Source of the DNA: Coriobacteriia bacterium | GTDB taxonomy: Bacteria > Actinomycetota > Coriobacteriia > Anaerosomatales > PHET01 | Assembly: GCA_009779675.1 (NCBI GenBank) | Contig: WRDS01000011.1 | Location: forward strand, 1 to 34,344 | Length of the DNA: 34,344 nt | Direction of reading: 5' to 3' | Notes under the pieces: model-generated | Told to the model about the DNA's origin: nothing | What the model saw: the letters and a program-made list of their open reading frames with translations, nothing else | Database searches by the model: none | Made by a program: the position numbers and the translations under genes | Part shown: piece after piece, positions 21,854 through 31,736 of the stretch | How the letters are laid out: every line of letters starts with the position of its first letter | Numbering within the stretch: position 1 is the stretch's first letter

Positions 21854-22212
21854 GCAAGTCTTTCTTGTGCGCAGGCCTTTCTCCGCGCAGACGATCTTGC
21901 ACACGGCCGCTTCTTGCGTCGGCACGCAGACAACTTTTGCGCGGGGTCTTTCAGCGAGAGGCATTTCTTTGCGCGAATGCCTTTCTTCGCGCAGGCGACC
22001 GCGCATGACGCAATACGGCTTGTGGGACAAAATGCGACTTAAGTTCGGCTGAGGTATCAGGCTCCAGGTTGGATTGCCGAAAATATAGGTAGTGGGTTTT
22101 ATACGAGCCTTCTCTGTGTACGATGTGTGCGATGCCTCGGAAAGCCCGTTTGCGTAGGACTGCCATGAGCTGCTGCCATCAGCAAAAAGCCCTGGAGGAA
22201 GGTACCACGTCT
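21854..22212. other. Gene-free stretch with degenerate CTTTCT-GCGCAG repeats
   Basis: From 21856 to about 22010 a motif of the form CTTTCTYNGCGCAGRC recurs with variation at least five times. No plausible protein is encoded there; the minus-strand open frame is an artefact of the repeats. Near the right end, TTGCCG (22074-22079), 17 bases, then TTTTAT (22097-22102) could be a weak promoter for the DUF6483 gene at 22213. Confidence 0.5.
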
Positions 22213-22569
22213 ATGCAGTATGAGTCAGACTATGTTTTACGCCTGGTCGAGCAGATGGGTGGCCTTGTGCGCCAAGCGTTCCAAATGCTTGCCACGGGAA
22301 GCCAGGAGCGGACTTTCGAGCTTGCCGAGGAAGCCATCGGGCTGGCGCTCGATCTTGATCCGCAGATGACCTCTCGGCTTGCGCCGCAAAGCCTGACTGC
22401 GCTGCTTGAGCTTAAAAACCTCGACGACCGGGTGCTGCTGCTCGTAGCAGATGCCTTTGATGCGCTCGCAAGCGCGCTGGAGCAGACAGGGGCTTTTGCC
22501 GAGGCCGAACTCCGGCATCAGCAGGCCGGTGCCGTGTTAAAGATGCTCGACCCCAGCCGAGCAAACTGA
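22213..22569 (+). CDS. DUF6483-like helical protein
   Basis: This 118-residue cytoplasmic protein begins MQYESDYVLRLVEQMGGLVR, resembling the opening of the DUF6483 family (DYVLRxIEQ). The rest is predicted all helical, with repeat-like segments (AEEAIGLALDLDP, LLVADAFDALASALE, FAEAELRHQQAGAV) reminiscent of tetratricopeptide helices. GGAGGAAGG lies about ten bases before this ATG, which I prefer to an in-frame ATG at 22123. Function unknown. It is convergent with the superoxide reductase gene, 46 bases away. Confidence 0.75.
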   Translation: MQYESDYVLRLVEQMGGLVRQAFQMLATGSQERTFELAEEAIGLALDLDPQMTSRLAPQSLTALLELKNLDDRVLLLVADAFDALASALEQTGAFAEAELRHQQAGAVLKMLDPSRAN

Positions 22570-22615
22570 TTTGCAAGACCCAGGGTCCATGGTGTGCCCA
22601 GCGGTTACCCGGGGA

Positions 22616-22966
22616 CTATGGCGCGGTGACCGTCCAAGCCCAGAGTCCGTGAAGGTTGCAGCTCCCTACGGCCGTGATCTGCGTGCCGGTCTCCACATCA
22701 AGCACCACGCTGACATCGGGGACAGCCACAGCGGCTCCAAGATCGAATCGCGCCACAGGTGCGTCTTCAATCGAGAGACTGATCCAGTTGATGAAGTGAT
22801 CGGCTTGACTGGGATGGGCGATGCCGTGACCGACCGCTATCTGCACGTGAAGCCCGGCACCCTTCCGGCTGCACACGATGTGGGGAGTGTGTTTTTTCTC
22901 GAAGTCCGATGCACTTCCAATGTCTGCAACCTCGCTGATACCTTTCAGTAGAGGTATATCGCTCAT
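22616..22966 (-). CDS. Superoxide reductase (neelaredoxin type)
   Basis: Superoxide reductase converts superoxide to hydrogen peroxide without releasing oxygen, a defence of anaerobes. The 116-residue protein contains the ligands of the Fe(His)4Cys centre: His26 in KKHTP, His51 in IAHP, His57 in ADHFINWI, Cys103 and His106 in CNLHGLW. The Lys beside the first His is also kept. The N-terminal desulforedoxin domain of two-iron forms is missing, so this is the one-iron type. The ATG at 22966 has AGGAGGG four bases upstream; an earlier in-frame start is less likely. It is single and divergent from folD. Confidence 0.9.
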   Translation of the reverse strand: MSDIPLLKGISEVADIGSASDFEKKHTPHIVCSRKGAGLHVQIAVGHGIAHPSQADHFINWISLSIEDAPVARFDLGAAVAVPDVSVVLDVETGTQITAVGSCNLHGLWAWTVTAP

Positions 22967-23087
22967 GTTTCCCTCCTGTTCGGTTGCTGCCTGTTTGGTT
23001 GCGTACGAGCCGTCTAACCAGTGATACACTCAATGCCATTCTACACGTTCGGGCTACATGTAACAGGCATAAACGGACAGGCAGGCG

Positions 23088-23939
23088 GTGCTTACATTGG
23101 CGCAGATCATCGATGGCAACCTCGTGGCGAAGATCACTCGGCAGTACGCGGCAGATCTTGTCGCTCAGGCCGAGCTTCGAGGCATCAGCCCCGGGTTGGC
23201 GGTCGTTTTGGTGGGCGAGGACCCTGCTTCGCAATCGTACGTCCGCATGAAAGAGCGGGACTGTGCCGAGGTGGGCATCAAATCCTTTGACTACCGTCGT
23301 CCTGCCGAGATCAGCCAGGCGGGACTCAATGGGATCATCGATGAGTGCAACTCGGATTCCGGTATCCATGGGATCCTGGTGCAGATGCCCCTTCCAGATG
23401 GGCTTGATGCCGAGGAGGCTATTGCCCGCATCAGCCCAAAGAAAGATGTCGACGGGTTTCATCCGCTAAACCTTGGCCGACTTGTGCGAGGACTCCCTGC
23501 GCTTCGGGCGTGCACCCCGTGGGGCGTGATGGCGATGCTCGACCACTATGGGATCGACCCTGCAGGCAAGCGCGCTGTGGTGGTCGGCCGCTCGACGATC
23601 GTAGGCAAGCCCATGGCGCTCATGCTGCTTGAGCGTCATGCAACGGTGACGGTGGCCCACTCGCGGACCCAGGACCTGCAGGCGGTATGTCGGGAGGCCG
23701 ACATCCTTGTCGCCGCGGTCGGTCGCCCGCACATGATCACAGCCGACCATGTCAAGCCAGGGGCGGTCGTCATCGACGTAGGCATCAATCGGACGGATTC
23801 TGGTCTGGTAGGGGATGTGGAGTTTGCCACAGTCGAGCCAGTCGCTTCATGGATCACCCCGGTCCCCGGGGGAGTGGGGCCGATGACCCGTGCGATGCTT
23901 GTGCTCAACACCGCCCAGGCAGCCAGCGTGTCCGATTAG
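23088..23939 (+). CDS. folD: Methylene-tetrahydrofolate dehydrogenase/cyclohydrolase
   Basis: This bifunctional enzyme interconverts 5,10-methylene- and 10-formyl-tetrahydrofolate with NADP, feeding purine and formyl-Met synthesis. The 283-residue protein shows [10 protein letters not shown] with Tyr51 and the catalytic Lys55, the substrate loop [27 protein letters not shown] for NADP binding, and [14 protein letters not shown] at the end. The GTG start at 23088 has GGCAGGC just upstream; a TTG nine bases on is the alternative. It leads a run of plus-strand genes with queH and queA. Confidence 0.96.
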   Translation: MLTLAQIIDGNLVAKITRQYAADLVAQAELRGISPGLAVVLVGEDPASQSYVRMKERDCAEVGIKSFDYRRPAEISQAGLNGIIDECNSDSGIHGILVQMPLPDGLDAEEAIARISPKKDVDGFHPLNLGRLVRGLPALRACTPWGVMAMLDHYGIDPAGKRAVVVGRSTIVGKPMALMLLERHATVTVAHSRTQDLQAVCREADILVAAVGRPHMITADHVKPGAVVIDVGINRTDSGLVGDVEFATVEPVASWITPVPGGVGPMTRAMLVLNTAQAASVSD

Positions 23940-24025
23940 CGTTGCAGCGCATCCGGTTGCGTCACGGTGCCTCCTGTTAGCGCTGCTCGGCGAAGGCGGA
24001 AGGCAGAAAGCGGAAGGCGGGGGAC

Positions 24026-24607
24026 ATGAGGATCGCGCTCCATACATGCTGCGGGCCCTGTCTGATCGAGCCTCTTGAGGCGCTTCAGCCCGAGGCCGCC
24101 GAGGTCGTTGCCGTTTTCGCAAACCCCAACATCCAGTCGATCGAAGAGTATCTTCGCAGGCGCGAGGCCCTTCTCGGCTACGTAGGCGGCTTGGGGGTCG
24201 AGGTGGTTGAGCTGGCGGATCCTGCCCTTGCCGAGCAGTGGGCGCAACAGGCTGGGGTATGGGGCGTGAACCGAGAGCGCAGATGCCGGATTTGCTATCG
24301 GATTCGGCTGACAAGCGTTGCGAAGTGGGCTGCCGAGAAAGGCCTCGATGCCTTTGCCACGACCCTGTCGGTAAGCCCGTACCAGGACTACCCTGTGATC
24401 TGTGATGAGGGCTGGCGTGCGGCCAAGGCCGCAGGGGTTGCTTTTTTGGATCGGGATTTCCGAGATCGTTACGCGGAGGTGACGAGGCGTTCGCGGGATC
24501 TAGGGATGTACCGGCAAAAGTACTGCGGCTGCTCGTTCAGTGAGGTCGAGGCAGAGCAGCAGCGGCGCAAAAGCGCGGCACGGCGTAAAAGGCGCGGCAC
24601 GGCGTAG
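24026..24607 (+). CDS. queH: Epoxyqueuosine reductase QueH
   Basis: QueH (formerly DUF208) performs the last step of queuosine synthesis, reducing epoxyqueuosine in tRNA to queuosine; it replaces the cobalamin-dependent QueG. The 193-residue protein has HTCCGPC at 6-12, CRICYRIRL in the middle, and YRQKYCGCSFSE near the end. These cysteines bind an iron-sulfur cluster and the adjacent metal. A basic tail (RRKSAARRKRRGTA) follows. Before the ATG, GGAAGGC is repeated several times (23990-24023) and provides the ribosome site. queA starts 26 bases after the stop, so the two pathway steps are co-transcribed. Confidence 0.94.
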   Translation: MRIALHTCCGPCLIEPLEALQPEAAEVVAVFANPNIQSIEEYLRRREALLGYVGGLGVEVVELADPALAEQWAQQAGVWGVNRERRCRICYRIRLTSVAKWAAEKGLDAFATTLSVSPYQDYPVICDEGWRAAKAAGVAFLDRDFRDRYAEVTRRSRDLGMYRQKYCGCSFSEVEAEQQRRKSAARRKRRGTA

Positions 24608-24633
24608 GGCGATCAAGGAGGTCTGATACGGGC

Positions 24634-25716
24634 ATGCATACCGACGACTTTGATTATGAGCTTCCAAGCGGCTCGATTGCGCAAAGCCCGACCATGCCAA
24701 GGGACAACTGCCGGATGCTTGTGCTCGATAGACACTCCGGCGTACCCGACCATCGGGTCTTCCGCGAACTTCCCGAGTACCTGCGTCCTGGCGATGTGCT
24801 TGTTGTGAATGAGACCAAGGTGCTGCCGGCCCGCCTTCTCGGGAACAAAGTGGGCGTGGGCGCGGATGCAGGCGCGGGGGCAAGGGCAGGCACGGGCGCG
24901 GCCACGGGTGCCGCCATCGAGGTACTGCTGCTCCGCGAGCGGTATAGCGACGCATGGGAGTGTCTTGTGCGACCGGGAAGAAAGCTCATGCCCGGCGCAA
25001 AGGTCGTCTTTGGCGATGGGGCGCTGACCGGACTTATCGTTGAACAGACCGACGAGAGCGGGGGGAGGCTCATCCAGTTCCAGGCGCACGGGACAACCTT
25101 CATCGAAGCCGTTCACCTGTTTGGGCAGACCCCGCTGCCGCCTTATATCACGAGGCCGCTTGAGAATGAGGCCGACTACCAGACGATGTTTGCCAAAAAC
25201 GAGCGATCGGCCGCTGCTCCCACGGCAGGGCTGCACTTCACTCCCGAGTTGGTCTCGGCTGCCGAGGGTGCAGGCGCATCAGTGGTGCCCGTCGAGCTTG
25301 ACATCGGCCTGGACACGTTTCGTCCGGTGGGCGTTGCCGACCCAGAAGAGCACCCCATGCACACCGAGCACTTCCGGGTCTCGGAGGTCGCGGCTGAGGC
25401 AATCAACGGTGCCCGCGCCTCTGGCGGGCGGGTGATCGCTGTCGGCACGACGAGCGTGCGGGCGATCGAGAGCGCATTTGACGACGCGACCGGCCTGGTG
25501 GCTGCAACTGCGGGGTGGACCAACCTTTTCATCCTCCCTGGTTACAGCTTTGCTGTGACTGATGCTATGATCACGAACTTTCACATGCCTCGGTCAACGC
25601 TGCTCATGATGGTCAGTGCGTTTGCCGGACGCAAGCTCGTGCTGCGTGCATATGCCGAGGCCATTGCCGAGGGCTACCGCCTTTTAAGCTTCGGTGATGC
25701 GATGTTCATCTACTGA
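24634..25716 (+). CDS. queA: S-adenosylmethionine:tRNA ribosyltransferase-isomerase
   Basis: QueA transfers the ribose of S-adenosylmethionine to preQ1-modified tRNA and rearranges it to epoxyqueuosine, the substrate of QueH encoded just before it. The 360-residue protein has FDYELP ... IAQSP, VVNETKVLPARLLG, SAAAPTAGLHFT, LDIGLDTFRPV and MITNFHMPRSTLLM, all typical. Residues about 73-93 are an extra Gly/Ala-rich stretch (GVGADAGAGARAGTG) in the loop after LLG, absent from usual QueA. AAGGAGG lies upstream of the ATG. The stop overlaps the end of the convergent anti-sigma gene by seven bases. Confidence 0.96.
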   Translation: MHTDDFDYELPSGSIAQSPTMPRDNCRMLVLDRHSGVPDHRVFRELPEYLRPGDVLVVNETKVLPARLLGNKVGVGADAGAGARAGTGAATGAAIEVLLLRERYSDAWECLVRPGRKLMPGAKVVFGDGALTGLIVEQTDESGGRLIQFQAHGTTFIEAVHLFGQTPLPPYITRPLENEADYQTMFAKNERSAAAPTAGLHFTPELVSAAEGAGASVVPVELDIGLDTFRPVGVADPEEHPMHTEHFRVSEVAAEAINGARASGGRVIAVGTTSVRAIESAFDDATGLVAATAGWTNLFILPGYSFAVTDAMITNFHMPRSTLLMMVSAFAGRKLVLRAYAEAIAEGYRLLSFGDAMFIY

Positions 25717-26873
25717 GGGTTTTTTGGCGGTGCCCACCAGGTCCACTCCGGGCAGCCTGCGAGTGGATCCGATGCGGGCGGGTATGGCGCGATGGCGATG
25801 CCGCTCTCAGGGCCTGCACCGCTTTCGGAGAATACCCGGACGCTTAGCGCGTCAGCGTCTACCTCAGCAAATGTCGGTGTGCCGCTAGGCGATGTCGGCT
25901 TTTTGAACCGTTTTGGCAAGGTCGGCCATTGGCCAAACCTTGTGATCGGAGCGCTTTCGAGCACGTAAGAGCGTCCGGCGTACATCCTGGCAACGGGAAC
26001 AAACACGAACACCTCGCTTTTTGATGCCTGGATGTAGACGCGTGAGATCCCAGGCGTTCCAAGTACGATCCGCTCGCGAGCGGGCCCGACCTTTCCAAGA
26101 GCCGAGCGTGTTTTGCCTACCTCGCCCAAATCGGGCGCGCTGACCTGGTTTACCTTGCTGTCCAGGCGATAGACCGCCCCATCGATGGTGATGAGGTCGG
26201 GTTTCTCGGCCTTTTTGGCTTTTTGGCCCTTACTAGCCGAAGAAAAGGCCGAGCCCATGTCCTTCAGCCCATAGCTCATGCTTTTCAGCCCATCAGGGCT
26301 CCCCGTATCCTTTTTCTCAGGGGCTGCTGCGCCAGTGTCTGTCCGCATGTCAAGCGCGGACTTGCGCTCTTCTGTTGTTCCATCGAAGTTGTACGTGCGG
26401 GACGTGGCGGGCGCAGAATCAGAGCGCTGCGCGTTGCCGAGTATCATGCGCGAACCGGCGAACCCTCCGACACCGACCAAGATGAGCAAGGCAGCTGCAA
26501 CAGACCCCCATGTGGCGACGGCGCGCCTGTTGCGCGGGTCGCGTGCTTTGCTCATAAGGAGAGGCAGCCCTTTTTTGTCGGACTGCGGGCGGCTATGGCC
26601 TGCGGCGTCTGCGGCGGCGGGCCCATCTGCGGCGGTGTCGGCCACGGTTGCCGCGGATGCGCTGACCTCGGCGTGCACGGCAGACATCACTCGGTCTGCC
26701 AGACCCGCTGGAGGCCGGGGCAGGCCGACGCTGAGGTAGGTCTGCCATGAGCGCTCAAATCCCGCGCAACTTGCGCACTCTCGGCAATGCGCGTGGGCCT
26801 CAAACAGCAGGGCGGGATCGACGGGGGAGTCGTAAGATTCCGAGAGGATCTCGCGGGCCTCGTTACAGTTCAT
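25710..26873 (-). CDS. Zinc-type anti-sigma factor, membrane anchored
   Basis: This 387-residue protein should hold the ECF sigma factor encoded just upstream at the membrane. The N-terminus has the zinc anti-sigma motif His29-x3-Cys33-x2-Cys36, with extra Cys3 and Cys30. A single membrane helix lies at about 119-140 (VATWGSVAAALLILVGVGGF). The following 250 residues, outside the membrane, have a charged linker and a beta-rich end (ISRVYIQASKSEVFVFVPVA) I do not recognise; this is probably the sensing part. Its ATG overlaps the sigma stop (ATGA), as expected for a stoichiometric pair. Its 3' end overlaps queA by seven bases in convergent orientation. The signal sensed is unknown. Confidence 0.9.
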   Translation of the reverse strand: MNCNEAREILSESYDSPVDPALLFEAHAHCRECASCAGFERSWQTYLSVGLPRPPAGLADRVMSAVHAEVSASAATVADTAADGPAAADAAGHSRPQSDKKGLPLLMSKARDPRNRRAVATWGSVAAALLILVGVGGFAGSRMILGNAQRSDSAPATSRTYNFDGTTEERKSALDMRTDTGAAAPEKKDTGSPDGLKSMSYGLKDMGSAFSSASKGQKAKKAEKPDLITIDGAVYRLDSKVNQVSAPDLGEVGKTRSALGKVGPARERIVLGTPGISRVYIQASKSEVFVFVPVARMYAGRSYVLESAPITRFGQWPTLPKRFKKPTSPSGTPTFAEVDADALSVRVFSESGAGPESGIAIAPYPPASDPLAGCPEWTWWAPPKNPQ

Positions 26874-27436
26874 TGCAGGCCACCTGCCGAGCCGCCGAGT
26901 ATCGAGGCAAGTGCCCGCCGTGCCCTGAACACGCGGGACTTGACCGTCCCGGCTGGAACGCCGAACTCTGCTCCGGCCTCGGCGTACGTCAGCCCGAAGA
27001 TGCTTACCGCCTGAAGCGCCTCTCGGTCGTCGGGTGCCAAGGTGCGCAGCGCCTTTTCCACGGTTGCCGAAAGCGCAGTCCGGTCGTCCATGCGATCAGG
27101 ATCTGTAAGCTCAACGGTCAGAGGGTCTATGGGAATGGGACGTCGTCGCCCAGCGCGTGCGTGGTCCAGGCACGTGTTGTGTGTCACGCGGAACAGCCAG
27201 GTCGAGAAACGGGAGCGTCCGTCAAAGTCGCCCAGGGCGCGGTACACCTTGATGAACACCTCCTGCACGATATCCTCGGCTGCTGTCGGGTCGTCAAAAA
27301 ACCTCAGGGCATGCGCATATACGGTAGGCGTATGCAAACGGACGAGCCTCTCGAACGCAACGAGGTCGCCTGTCCGCGCCTTCTGCACGAGATCCGCATC
27401 ACCGGATACCGGTGCAGACACCGTCGTATTATCCAT
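26870..27436 (-). CDS. ECF-type RNA polymerase sigma factor
   Basis: This 188-residue sigma-70 family member has only regions 2 and 4. Region 2 spans about 14-95, with AAEDIVQEVFIKVYRAL and FSTWLFRVTHNTCLDHAR for core binding and -10 recognition. Region 4 spans about 127-180, with LTYAEAGAEFGVPAGTVKSR as the -35-binding helix-turn-helix. It looks RpoE/SigW-like. I chose ATG 27436 because GGAG lies four bases upstream; a TTG at 27457 would add seven residues. It is coupled to its anti-sigma partner. Upstream, toward the divergent tgt, a CAGYCTACCGGTC motif is repeated three times. Confidence 0.93.
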   Translation of the reverse strand: MDNTTVSAPVSGDADLVQKARTGDLVAFERLVRLHTPTVYAHALRFFDDPTAAEDIVQEVFIKVYRALGDFDGRSRFSTWLFRVTHNTCLDHARAGRRRPIPIDPLTVELTDPDRMDDRTALSATVEKALRTLAPDDREALQAVSIFGLTYAEAGAEFGVPAGTVKSRVFRARRALASILGGSAGGLQ

Positions 27437-27468
27437 GTCACTCCAATTCGACGACAAGGAGCGCCTGA

Positions 27469-28740
<1,272 letters not shown>

Positions 28741-28959
28741 GCCTGACTGCTGGGCATATCCTGCCGAGGAACGTAATGCCTCAGTTGAGGATGCCCGCGA
28801 AAGACACGGGGCGTTAAGCGAGGAATTACAAAACGCGTGATTCTGATGTAAGAATCTTGTTGGCAGGCTCATCCACAGGGCCTACAAGGGCATTCAAAGC
28901 GGCAGCTTGTTTTCCCTGATGCAATATTTCTATCAAGTGGAGATCGAGGTTACGCAAGT

Positions 28960-29715
28960 ATGGCGACAGTTTTTTGCTTCTCCTCAACAGGCAACAGCCT
29001 GTATGCCGCAAAAAAGATAGCCGAGAGAATCGGCGGGGATGTTGTGCCCATGGGGAAGGAGCCCGTTACCGTCGATGACGCGGTGATAGGCTTTGTGTTC
29101 CCTGTATATTTCTGGGGACTGCCCCGCATGGTCGATTGCTTTATCGAGGGACTACAGGTCGAGGACAAAGAGGCGTATGTGTTTGCGGTTGCGACCTACG
29201 GCAGCATCATGTACGGCGTGCTCGGCCAGGTGAGGGACCTGCTTGCAAAAAAGGGAGGCTCACTGGCTTATGGCAAGAACATCAAGATGGTTGAGAACTA
29301 TATCCCTGGCTACAAGGTAAACGACAGCGAGGCTTTCAAGCAGCGCATCGATGAGGACATTGCAACGATAGCGAAGGCCGTCCAAAACAGGGAACGTAAC
29401 CGAGTTCAGCCCGCCACGTTTATAAACACGCTTCTTTACCGATCCTATCCCGACCAACAAAGCGACCAGCATTTCACCGTCTCCTCGGAGTGCGACGGCT
29501 GTTCCGTCTGTCGGCGAGTCTGCCCGGCAGGGAACATAGGGATGGAAGAAGGCAGGCCGGTATTCCGGCACCAGTGCGAGCACTGCTTGGCATGCGTGCA
29601 CAACTGCCCGGCTTGTGCGGTGGACTGGAAGCACAAAACGGAGGGGAAAGAGCGGTTCCTCAACCCGGGGATCGCACTCGCCGAGCTGATAGCGTTCAAC
29701 CAGCGGGAAGGGTGA
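28960..29715 (+). CDS. EFR1-type flavodoxin/ferredoxin fusion protein
   Basis: This 251-residue protein joins a flavodoxin-like FMN domain to a bacterial 2x[4Fe-4S] ferredoxin domain. The first 160 residues open with FCFSSTGNSLYAAKKIAE, the phosphate-binding loop, and continue with FVFPVYFWGLPRMV. The ferredoxin part has Cys178-x2-Cys181-x2-Cys184-x3-Cys188 and Cys206-x2-Cys209-x2-Cys212-x3-Cys216, two complete cluster sites. Such proteins occur in anaerobes as electron carriers. The partner enzyme is unknown and no obvious one is adjacent. GAGG lies about ten bases before the ATG. The 220 bases between it and tgt hold no gene I can support. Confidence 0.92.
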   Translation: MATVFCFSSTGNSLYAAKKIAERIGGDVVPMGKEPVTVDDAVIGFVFPVYFWGLPRMVDCFIEGLQVEDKEAYVFAVATYGSIMYGVLGQVRDLLAKKGGSLAYGKNIKMVENYIPGYKVNDSEAFKQRIDEDIATIAKAVQNRERNRVQPATFINTLLYRSYPDQQSDQHFTVSSECDGCSVCRRVCPAGNIGMEEGRPVFRHQCEHCLACVHNCPACAVDWKHKTEGKERFLNPGIALAELIAFNQREG

Positions 29716-29918
29716 CCGCGCACCTTCATGCGCCCCAACGAGCCCTGCATTCCTGCGATCCCTATGCGTTCCAGCCATTGCCAAAAAGCGAATTGCCGAG
29801 AAACAAGCTGCTGCTCCCGTGTCGTGCCACAAAATAAAATCTGGTCGAAAGCCCTCTACTATTTGCATCGGAAACGGGTAACATAGGCTGCTGGCCGTAA
29901 ATCGTCGGTGATACGTCT

Positions 29919-29934
29919 TATAAAGACTTATAAA
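29919..29934 (+). promoter_or_regulatory. Duplicated -10-like element before yajC
   Basis: TATAAA occurs at 29919-29924 and 29929-29934 within a 10-bp tandem duplication (TTATAAAGAC, TTATAAAGA). The second copy would start transcription near 29941, upstream of the preferred GTG of yajC. No good -35 is visible. Confidence 0.4.
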
Positions 29935-29958
29935 GATGCGGTGTTGGAAGGTGGTCCT

Positions 29959-30318
29959 GTGGAGAGGTACCTGCCGTTACTGGCGCTTCTTGTTGCGTTC
30001 TGGTTCCTTGCGATCAGGCCGCAACAGCAGCGGGCAAAAAGACAGCGGGAGATGCTCGACGCGCTTGCCCCAGGTGATCGGGTCGTCACGATCGGCGGCA
30101 TCTACGGCGAGGTGGTGGAGGCCGGGGAGCGGGTCCTCGTGCGCGTGTCTGAGGGTGCCGAGATCGAGTTTCGGCCCTCGGCGATCGCAGAGGTGCTGCC
30201 AGGCGATGTGCCCGATGACGACGATGACGACGCGCCCGAGGATGACGACGACGCATCCGACGACGATGGCTCGCCCGACGACGCGCCTGATGACGCACCC
30301 GAGGATGACGTGTCCTGA
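29959..30318 (+). CDS. yajC: Preprotein translocase accessory subunit YajC
   Basis: YajC is a small single-span membrane protein found with SecDF at the Sec translocon. The 119-residue product has one membrane helix (YLPLLALLVAFWFLAI), the conserved RPQQQRAKRQREML and LAPGDRVVTIGGIYGEVVE, and an expected SH3-like domain. The last 35 residues are an Asp/Glu/Ala/Pro-rich repeat tail (DDAPEDDDDASDDD and similar). I prefer the GTG at 29959, which has GGAAGG seven bases upstream and leaves the likely promoter outside the gene; an in-frame GTG at 29908 would add 17 residues. secD follows after about 100 bases. Confidence 0.92.
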   Translation: MERYLPLLALLVAFWFLAIRPQQQRAKRQREMLDALAPGDRVVTIGGIYGEVVEAGERVLVRVSEGAEIEFRPSAIAEVLPGDVPDDDDDDAPEDDDDASDDDGSPDDAPDDAPEDDVS

Positions 30319-30419
30319 GAGGACGGCGCACGGCGCGCCTCAAGGCGCGGTGCCTGAGGGAGTAGAATACGATGACACTGGGGCTGTTTGCTCGGAAGTA
30401 AGCATGGAAGGCGAGGCTG

Positions 30420-31736
30420 ATGGATCGTAAAAGAAAAAATGCCCTGCTGTTGGCCATAACACTTGTCTTGGTGATCGGATCGGTGGTATTAGCGTGGCCG
30501 CCGGACGAGAAGATCACCCAGGGGTTAGACATCAAGGGCGGGCTTTCGGTGATACTGACAGCCGAGTCGACCTCAACGGTCACCGCGGCCGACATGCAGC
30601 GTGCCGTGGCAATCGTCAACAACAGGGTGGACTCACTCGGCGCGCTGGAGGCATCCATCCAACGCCAGGGGAGCGACTCGATCCTTGTGCAGATCCCCGG
30701 TATCGCGGATCCCGAAGAGGCCCTGAAAGTGCTAGGCAGCACCGGTCAGCTCGAGTTTGTCTCTGTTGGCTCTATCACTGACTCGGCGACGGTAACCGCC
30801 CTTCAGAGCGGGGCGGACGGCATCAAGCTGGAGAAGGGCACGTACGAGCCGTTTTTGACCGGAGAGGTCATAACCAGCGCGGGAGTGAGCCAGGATCCCA
30901 AGAGCGGGCAGATCGTTGTCGATGTGACCATGAACGATACTGGCGCACAGGTATGGGGGGAATTCACAAGCGCTAACATCGGACAGCAGGTGGCTATCGT
31001 CTTAGACGGCATCGTGCAGTCCGCGCCGGTCGTCAACACGGCGATCCCCGATGGGAAGACCCAGATCAGCGGCAACTTTACGGTGGAGTCGGCCAAACAT
31101 CTTAAGACGGTGCTCGAGTCCGGCGCGCTTCCGGTGTCGCTCGTGTTCTCCGAGTCGCGGGTCGTCGGGCCGACGCTCGGCCAGGACTCTTTGCGGCAGG
31201 GCGTGTTCGCACTCGCCCTCGGCCTGGGGCTCATCGCGGTGTTCATGCTCGTGGTCTATCGCGGCCTTGGGATCGTCTCGGTCATCGCGATGGCGGTCTT
31301 TGGCGTGATATTCGTCGGGTCCTTAGCGGTGCTCTCGCACTTCCACCTCTTCTCGCTCTCGCTTCCGGGCATTGCGGGCGTTGTGCTTACCGTGGGTATG
31401 GCGGCCGATAGTTCGGTTCTCATCCTCGAACGGTATAAAGAAGAGGTCTGGATGGGAAAGACTGTGCGCACGGCAGCCGATTCCGGTACCTGGCACGGTG
31501 TCATGACGAGCGTTGACGCGGACCTGGTGACGCTTGTCTCGGGCCTTGCGCTCTACGTGTTCGCTGTCGGGCCGGTCAGGGGCTTTGCCTTTACCCTGAT
31601 GCTTGGTGTCATCTGTGACTTCATCATGATGCTCCTGTTCAAGCGGCCACTTCTGATGACACTTGCCGATAAGGTCTTGAGTAGGAACCCGGCCTTATGG
31701 GGGATCTCAGTGAAGGGCGGTGGGGCCGATGCGTAG
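30420..31736 (+). CDS. secD: Protein translocase subunit SecD
   Basis: SecD pairs with SecF in the membrane and uses the proton gradient to help pull exported proteins across. The 438-residue protein has an N-terminal membrane helix (about 8-26), QGLDIKGG at 34-41, a large external domain with NNRVDSLGALEASIQRQG and ILVQIPGI, and a C-terminal bundle of about five helices with GMAADSSVLILERYKEE. GGAAGG lies about eight bases before the ATG. It is of ordinary size for Gram-positive SecD. The stop overlaps the start of secF by eight bases. Confidence 0.96.
   Translation: MDRKRKNALLLAITLVLVIGSVVLAWPPDEKITQGLDIKGGLSVILTAESTSTVTAADMQRAVAIVNNRVDSLGALEASIQRQGSDSILVQIPGIADPEEALKVLGSTGQLEFVSVGSITDSATVTALQSGADGIKLEKGTYEPFLTGEVITSAGVSQDPKSGQIVVDVTMNDTGAQVWGEFTSANIGQQVAIVLDGIVQSAPVVNTAIPDGKTQISGNFTVESAKHLKTVLESGALPVSLVFSESRVVGPTLGQDSLRQGVFALALGLGLIAVFMLVVYRGLGIVSVIAMAVFGVIFVGSLAVLSHFHLFSLSLPGIAGVVLTVGMAADSSVLILERYKEEVWMGKTVRTAADSGTWHGVMTSVDADLVTLVSGLALYVFAVGPVRGFAFTLMLGVICDFIMMLLFKRPLLMTLADKVLSRNPALWGISVKGGGADA

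Noticed and set aside
21856-22010. CRISPR array
   Set aside because: Repeated units are short, strongly diverged and unevenly spaced, and there are no cas genes.
28826-29011. Minus-strand frame between tgt and the EFR1 gene (contains LHLIEILHQGKQAAALNAL)
   Set aside because: It reads protein-like in part, but it overlaps the start of the EFR1 gene, lacks a ribosome site and matches no family I can name; too weak to annotate.
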